From NCBI RefSeq assembly GCF_000972785.3, contig NZ_CP011518.2:62001-126000 (forward strand): a stretch of DNA of 64,000 nt, in the 5' to 3' direction. The notes under the pieces are model-generated. The model did no database searches. It was not told where the DNA came from and was given only the letters and a program-made list of their open reading frames with translations. Source of the stretch: Pandoraea oxalativorans (GTDB taxonomy: Bacteria > Pseudomonadota > Gammaproteobacteria > Burkholderiales > Burkholderiaceae). The position numbers and the translations under genes were made by a program. Positions 60,373-64,000 of the stretch are shown here, one piece after another (positions within the stretch are counted from its first letter, which is position 1; every line of letters starts with the position of its first letter).

Positions 60373-61363
60373 TGTTCGCCGAGGATTTTGTCGACCCGCC
60401 GTTCGCGGTGCCGAATTCGCTCTTTGCGCTCGTCGTACGCACTTTCCACCACTTCCGCGAGAGGTGTGCTTTCACCCGGCTCCGCAATGCGGTCCATCGG
60501 AGTCTTTCCACCGAGTGAGCCGTGTGGCGGACGCCGGTTGTAGTCGAACTGCCACTCTTCGATTCGCAAGTCGATTGCCCGCGCTGTCAGGACGTGGTGG
60601 AACCAGAACTCGTTCAGGTCAGTAAGCCGCGAACGTTCAACTTTGCCATTGAGGTGCGGCGCGTGTGGTGGCATTGGCCGGAATTTAATGCACTCGTTCC
60701 TCAGGCGCCGCTGCACGGATTCAGCGAAGAACTCACCGCCGCGCTCGGTCCGGATACGTTGAATCGGAAACGTCATCTCCTCGATGACGCGAGCAAGGAA
60801 AAGCAGCGTATTTCGGGCATTTCTTCGAGGGTAGACGGCCCGTACACGAAACCGAGGGCAGTCATCGATGGCTGTGTCCCGGTAGACGCCTCGTGCAATC
60901 TTCATCGTGTCCATCTGGACGCGGTCTCCGGGAACCGGACGGCTGTAGCGCCTCGGTTGTGCCGGCTTCCTGGGGCGAACCGACGGTTTCACCGACGCTT
61001 CGCACAGAACCTTGTGAATGGTCGCCAGGGACAGTTCTCTTTGCTCGTAGAGGCGCAATGCGTTCTGAATCCGCCGTGCGCCCTTGCGCTCGGCTCGCAG
61101 GCGAAGAATCGTTGCGCGATCTGCGTCAGAGACCTTTCGATTCGGGCTGGTCAGGGGCGACGGCTTTGAGCGCGAAGACCTTCATCTCCCGCCTCTTGGC
61201 AGCGGCGCAGCCACTTGCGAAGCGTTGGTCTGGAGATGCCACATCTCGCGCACCCGAGACCGGCGTTGCCGGTCTCGTGATACATACGCACCCAGCGTAA
61301 TTGCATTGAGATTTCGAGCTCCATCGTCCCATATTAGTTGAAACGATGTCCGTGCATCACGCA
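60268..61363 (-). mobile_element. IS481 family element in the effector gene
   Basis: Imperfect ~28-base terminal repeats (TGTGCGATTCGCAGACATCG left, TGCGTGATGCACGGACATCG right, sharing GACATCGTTTCA) flank the transposase. The direct repeat CGTTAAG at 60261-60267 and 61364-61370 is the target duplication. About 1.1 kb. Confidence 0.85.
60291..61324 (-). pseudogene. IS481 family transposase, split by one frameshift
   Basis: From the ATG at 61324: MELEISMQLRWVRMYHETGN, CGISRPTLRKWLRRCQEAGD, then one base is missing in a C-run near 61147. The other frame continues TSPNRKVSDADRATILRLRA, LYEQRELSLATIHKVL, VQMDTMKI (first Asp), RTERGGEFFAESV, LNGKVERSRLTDLNEFW (Glu). The second catalytic position reads TERGG where the family has TDRGG, a further likely inactivating change. 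Confidence 0.8.
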
Positions 61364-61370
61364 CGTTAAG

Positions 61371-61529
61371 TCGGCACGCCCATTGCAGCGCTTCGCCTCA
61401 GTCCATGGTCAGGTGTCGAACCTGTTCATGGCGTGCCGCTATCACCGCAACACCGAGCAAAAACGCGACGTGCGCACCCAAGCTTTCGCTGCTTGGGAAA
61501 GAGCTTTGTGTGCCCGCGCGGCGGCATAA
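61371..61529 (+). other. Displaced 3' end of the effector gene
   Basis: In frame with 59128-60267 once the IS481 and one target copy are removed: SARPLQRFASVHGQVSNLFM, then ACRYHRNTEQKRDVRTQAFA and AWERALCARAAA, ending at TAA. It supplies the original C-terminal 52 residues. Confidence 0.7.
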
Positions 61530-61926
61530 CGAGCGTCGTTTTGTGAGAGGGCGCCTCGGGCGGTCTCAACTAAACAACCTGACAATACCCCTCTTGCACC
61601 TCTGCGACGCTCGCTCCCCCGGGCTGCCAATGTCGTGTCGGGTATTGCCGGTGGGGGGCATCCCGCTCGGCATTGGGCAAACCTCTGAAAAGCGCGGCGT
61701 TGTCCCGTTGTGTCATCGCGAGGCCCGGCAACACGCCCACCCGCTTGGCCGTGCACCGTCGGTCGCCCGCCCCGGGCGGCGGGGACGGTACGCCCCACGA
61801 CAGGCTGACTCGGACGGCATCACCGCGGGCATCGCGAGCGCGCTGACGCGAGAGAGCCCCGTCACGCCGGCGTCCCTCGCCCCGGGGACGCGCCGTCGGT
61901 CCGCCCGGGGCGGCCGGGGCGGCCCC
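61530..61926. other. Region without recognisable gene
   Basis: About 400 bases between two convergent coding regions. GC-rich, no clear terminator. Confidence 0.3.
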
Positions 61927-63864
61927 TCAGGCCACGGAGACCCCGGGAGGGACCTTCGGGGGGGGCGCCAGGAAAACTTCGACGGCGAAAGGCAGATACG
62001 CTGAAAAGTCCTTCTCGGCCTCCAGACTGCGCGAATTCATTGCAAGTAGGCCGGGCTTCGTCTCGTCGGCGAACCCGGTGTGACCGCGCCCCACATGACA
62101 GCGGAGCACTTTCCCGACCCGGAGGCAATCGTCATCGCTCGGCCGGAAGTCTCTCAGGAGGGCCTTCCGAAGCGCCTTGCTCTCCGTATATTCGGCCGCG
62201 GCATGCCAATCAAAATCCTCGGGCGCATACCAGACGGGCTCGAGCCCGTTCTCCTCATCCTCTCCTGACTGCAAAAACCTTTCCCATGATAAGCCACCCC
62301 TTTGCGTTTGCCCCTTGGGGAGAAGACCCCAGTTACAACCCCGATTCGCGAGGAAATCCAGGTCGCACATTTTGATTAACGTCATGATCGCCTTTTTTTC
62401 GTCCAGCGTAAAGGTCGCCCCCCTCGGCTTGGTCAGTGCGATCCGCTTCTGCGCATTTATGTCGGCTTCGAACTTTTGCGGGTCATCGCGATAGTCCTCT
62501 GCCCGCAGATAACCGCCGGCCCACAAGATGTAATCCCCCAACAGGGTGGCGCCTTGATGCGTCGTGAGGATCTTGGTGGCGGGCGAGTAGTACGCGCGCT
62601 GGAACACCCGTTGTATGTGCTTTTGCCACTCCTCGAGCGGTATTTCACGGGACACATAGTCCCCATACTGGGCGTCTGGCTCGGCGTGTGGGTCCGTTTC
62701 CCGTCGACGCTCGAGCGTGACCTCGATGTCATCGTGGTTGCCCAACATATAGCGCGCCCCCTTGGCGCTCAATTCCCCTTGCAGCCAGTGTTGAAACCGG
62801 TCATTTACCCCAAATCGATCGAAACAGGCATCTCCGACAAACACCAGCTCGGTGTGGCCTTCGTGAAACGTCAGGTGCTCCTTCAGCTCGGTCAGGGCGT
62901 CGCGAATGACCGTGTTTTGCTGGAAGTCAATGAGGCCGTTGGAGTTCGCATTCTTCGCCGCCACGGCTTCGGCCTTTAACACAATGGCGATCAACTCACA
63001 TCCCCGTTCGGTGGCCCGGGCCTTGCCGGACCATAGTGCGGCGATGACCCCGCGCACGTCACTGCCGTCGAGGTCAGCGACCATGATCATGGCCGGGTGC
63101 GTATCCGTCCCCTTCGCCCCGTGCACCCCCTGCACCCCCTGCGTCCCCACGGGCGTATCGACCATCTTGGAACGGGGATGAATCAACCCGCCGCCGTAAG
63201 CCCGCGTGGTCGGGTCCAAGTGCTCTTCGATTTTGGCCCGGGTCACGGCGCTGATCAGGCGCGTCGTCGCGTCGACAAAGGGCTTCAGTTCCTTTTTGAG
63301 ATGGGCGTCGGCACGCTCAAGGTCGTGCATCAGCGCCCTGGCCTCCTCTGCGTGACGGTGCCCCCACGCCCGCCCGACGCACCCAGCCACCACCGCACTC
63401 ACCGCGACGGCGCCCGCCACTACGCCCGGCACCACCGAAAACAGTGCCGCAGCGCCGGCCACGATCGCGGTCACCAGACCGAGTGCCCTTCCCAACTTTT
63501 CGAGCACCGTTACCACCACGCTCGGCTCCACTTTGCTTTTCTGCAGGGTGTCGCGCGTGGCGTCAATGGTGCGCACCGCGCCCAGCGCCAATTCGAAGGT
63601 CTTGCCCGCTGTTGCGCCCTCTTGCCGATAATGCTCGTGTAGCGCCGTGAGCGCCGCGTCACAGTCGCGCAGGCCCTGATCAATCACGTCGCGCTCCTTC
63701 GCCACGGGTAACACGCTCGGCAGTTGCTTGATGACCTCGGTTACCTCCGTCAAGGCCTGGCACACTTTCGAGTGGTCCTGCATCAGGTCCGAGGGCGACT
63801 CGGAGGAAGCGCTCTCGATGCTGCGTAAGGGCGTTTGCGCGAACGCAATGTCAAATGGCCGCAT
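61927..63864 (-). CDS. Membrane-anchored PPP/calcineurin-like phosphoesterase, paralogue
   Basis: 645 residues; GAGGAA about twelve bases before the ATG at 63864. Helical N-terminus (~30-120), two hydrophobic spans (~128-165: LGLVTAIVAGAAALFSVVPG, AVAVSAVVAGCVG), a linker with a GVQGVHG micro-repeat, then the catalytic domain: MVADLDGSDVRG (262-272), FVGDACFDR (342-350), MLGNHDD (373-379), LTTHQG and GRGHTGFADE. The order mirrors the 42880-44880 protein, again with Asp where PPP enzymes have the first-motif His. Likely a metal-dependent phosphatase tethered to a membrane. The C-terminus is Pro-rich. Substrate unknown; translocation into a host is speculative. Intact, unlike its paralogue. Confidence 0.8.
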   Translation of the reverse strand: MRPFDIAFAQTPLRSIESASSESPSDLMQDHSKVCQALTEVTEVIKQLPSVLPVAKERDVIDQGLRDCDAALTALHEHYRQEGATAGKTFELALGAVRTIDATRDTLQKSKVEPSVVVTVLEKLGRALGLVTAIVAGAAALFSVVPGVVAGAVAVSAVVAGCVGRAWGHRHAEEARALMHDLERADAHLKKELKPFVDATTRLISAVTRAKIEEHLDPTTRAYGGGLIHPRSKMVDTPVGTQGVQGVHGAKGTDTHPAMIMVADLDGSDVRGVIAALWSGKARATERGCELIAIVLKAEAVAAKNANSNGLIDFQQNTVIRDALTELKEHLTFHEGHTELVFVGDACFDRFGVNDRFQHWLQGELSAKGARYMLGNHDDIEVTLERRRETDPHAEPDAQYGDYVSREIPLEEWQKHIQRVFQRAYYSPATKILTTHQGATLLGDYILWAGGYLRAEDYRDDPQKFEADINAQKRIALTKPRGATFTLDEKKAIMTLIKMCDLDFLANRGCNWGLLPKGQTQRGGLSWERFLQSGEDEENGLEPVWYAPEDFDWHAAAEYTESKALRKALLRDFRPSDDDCLRVGKVLRCHVGRGHTGFADETKPGLLAMNSRSLEAEKDFSAYLPFAVEVFLAPPPKVPPGVSVA

Positions 63865-64000
63865 ATCGGCGAAGTTCCTCAGGGTAAGGGGATGGCCAGC
63901 CTACGGTGCGGGTCCGCAATGTCGATGATATTGATGACGCGACCATAAGCGCGATGGCGTGATTATCGGCCCGGGGGGAGCAGGCCGACGTCGGGTGAAC
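63865..64000. other. Upstream region of the phosphoesterase gene
   Basis: 136 bases to the window edge with no coding frame supported; the promoter should lie here but no clear hexamers were identified. Confidence 0.3.

Overview
No housekeeping gene, rRNA or tRNA is visible in this GC-rich window. It carries about 20 plausible intact genes scattered through a dense field of insertion-sequence (IS) remnants. The mix of IS3, ISL3, IS110, IS481, IS5, IS6, IS21, IS66 and ISAs1 debris, a DUF3701-type tyrosine recombinase, and several proteins that look like type III effectors fits an accessory region or megaplasmid of a genome-eroding, host-associated Burkholderiales bacterium. A fungal endosymbiont of the Mycetohabitans (Burkholderia rhizoxinica) type is my best guess. 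That assignment is inference from gene content; no marker gene proves it.

Layout. 1-3.2 kb: 5' part of a helical-repeat gene cut by the window edge, converging IS3 remnants, and a short paralogue of the same family (2401-3153). 3.3-7.2 kb: IS3 and IS5 remnants, then a 717-residue tyrosine recombinase with a perfect 18-bp inverted repeat upstream. 7.8-9.7 kb: second helical-repeat gene. 10-11.6 kb: IS6 remnant and a hexanucleotide repeat. 11.6-14.5 kb: a three-gene restriction-modification cassette (regulator, C5-cytosine methyltransferase, and a Vsr-like nuclease fused to an HNH nuclease). 14.5-16.4 kb: third helical-repeat gene. 16.5-20.5 kb: IS3, IS21 and TniQ-like debris and one membrane protein. 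20.9-21.8 kb: first of three proteins with an N-terminal region resembling Salmonella SlrP. 22-29 kb: decayed ABC exporter with a 10-bp tandem repeat, two ferritin-like proteins and an IS110 element. 29.2-30.5 kb and 50.5-51.8 kb: two nearly identical ISL3 elements, each with a visible 8-bp target duplication. 32.6-34.8 kb: large membrane protein. 37.5-38.6 kb: 5'-truncated group II intron. 38.7-41.8 kb: IS3 element interrupted by an IS110 element. 42.9-45 kb and 61.9-63.9 kb: paired membrane-anchored PPP-like phosphoesterases. 49.6-52.8 kb: a pRiA4b ORF-3-like gene and an integrase gene split by ISL3. 56.2-57.1 kb and 59.1-61.5 kb: two more SlrP-N-like candidates, the last split by an IS481-type insertion.

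How it works together. The surviving non-mobile genes fall into a few groups: (i) helical-repeat proteins with a shared N-terminal domain and alpha-SNAP/TPR-like 20-residue repeats; (ii) proteins with a SlrP-like N-terminal region; (iii) membrane-anchored phosphoesterases and other membrane proteins; (iv) a restriction-modification island; (v) two ferritin-like stress proteins. Groups i-iii look like a host-interaction gene pool carried and shuffled by IS elements. Most lack recognisable catalytic domains, so their function is unproven. The strongest leads for something undescribed are the helical-repeat family, the SlrP-N-like trio and the phosphoesterase pair.
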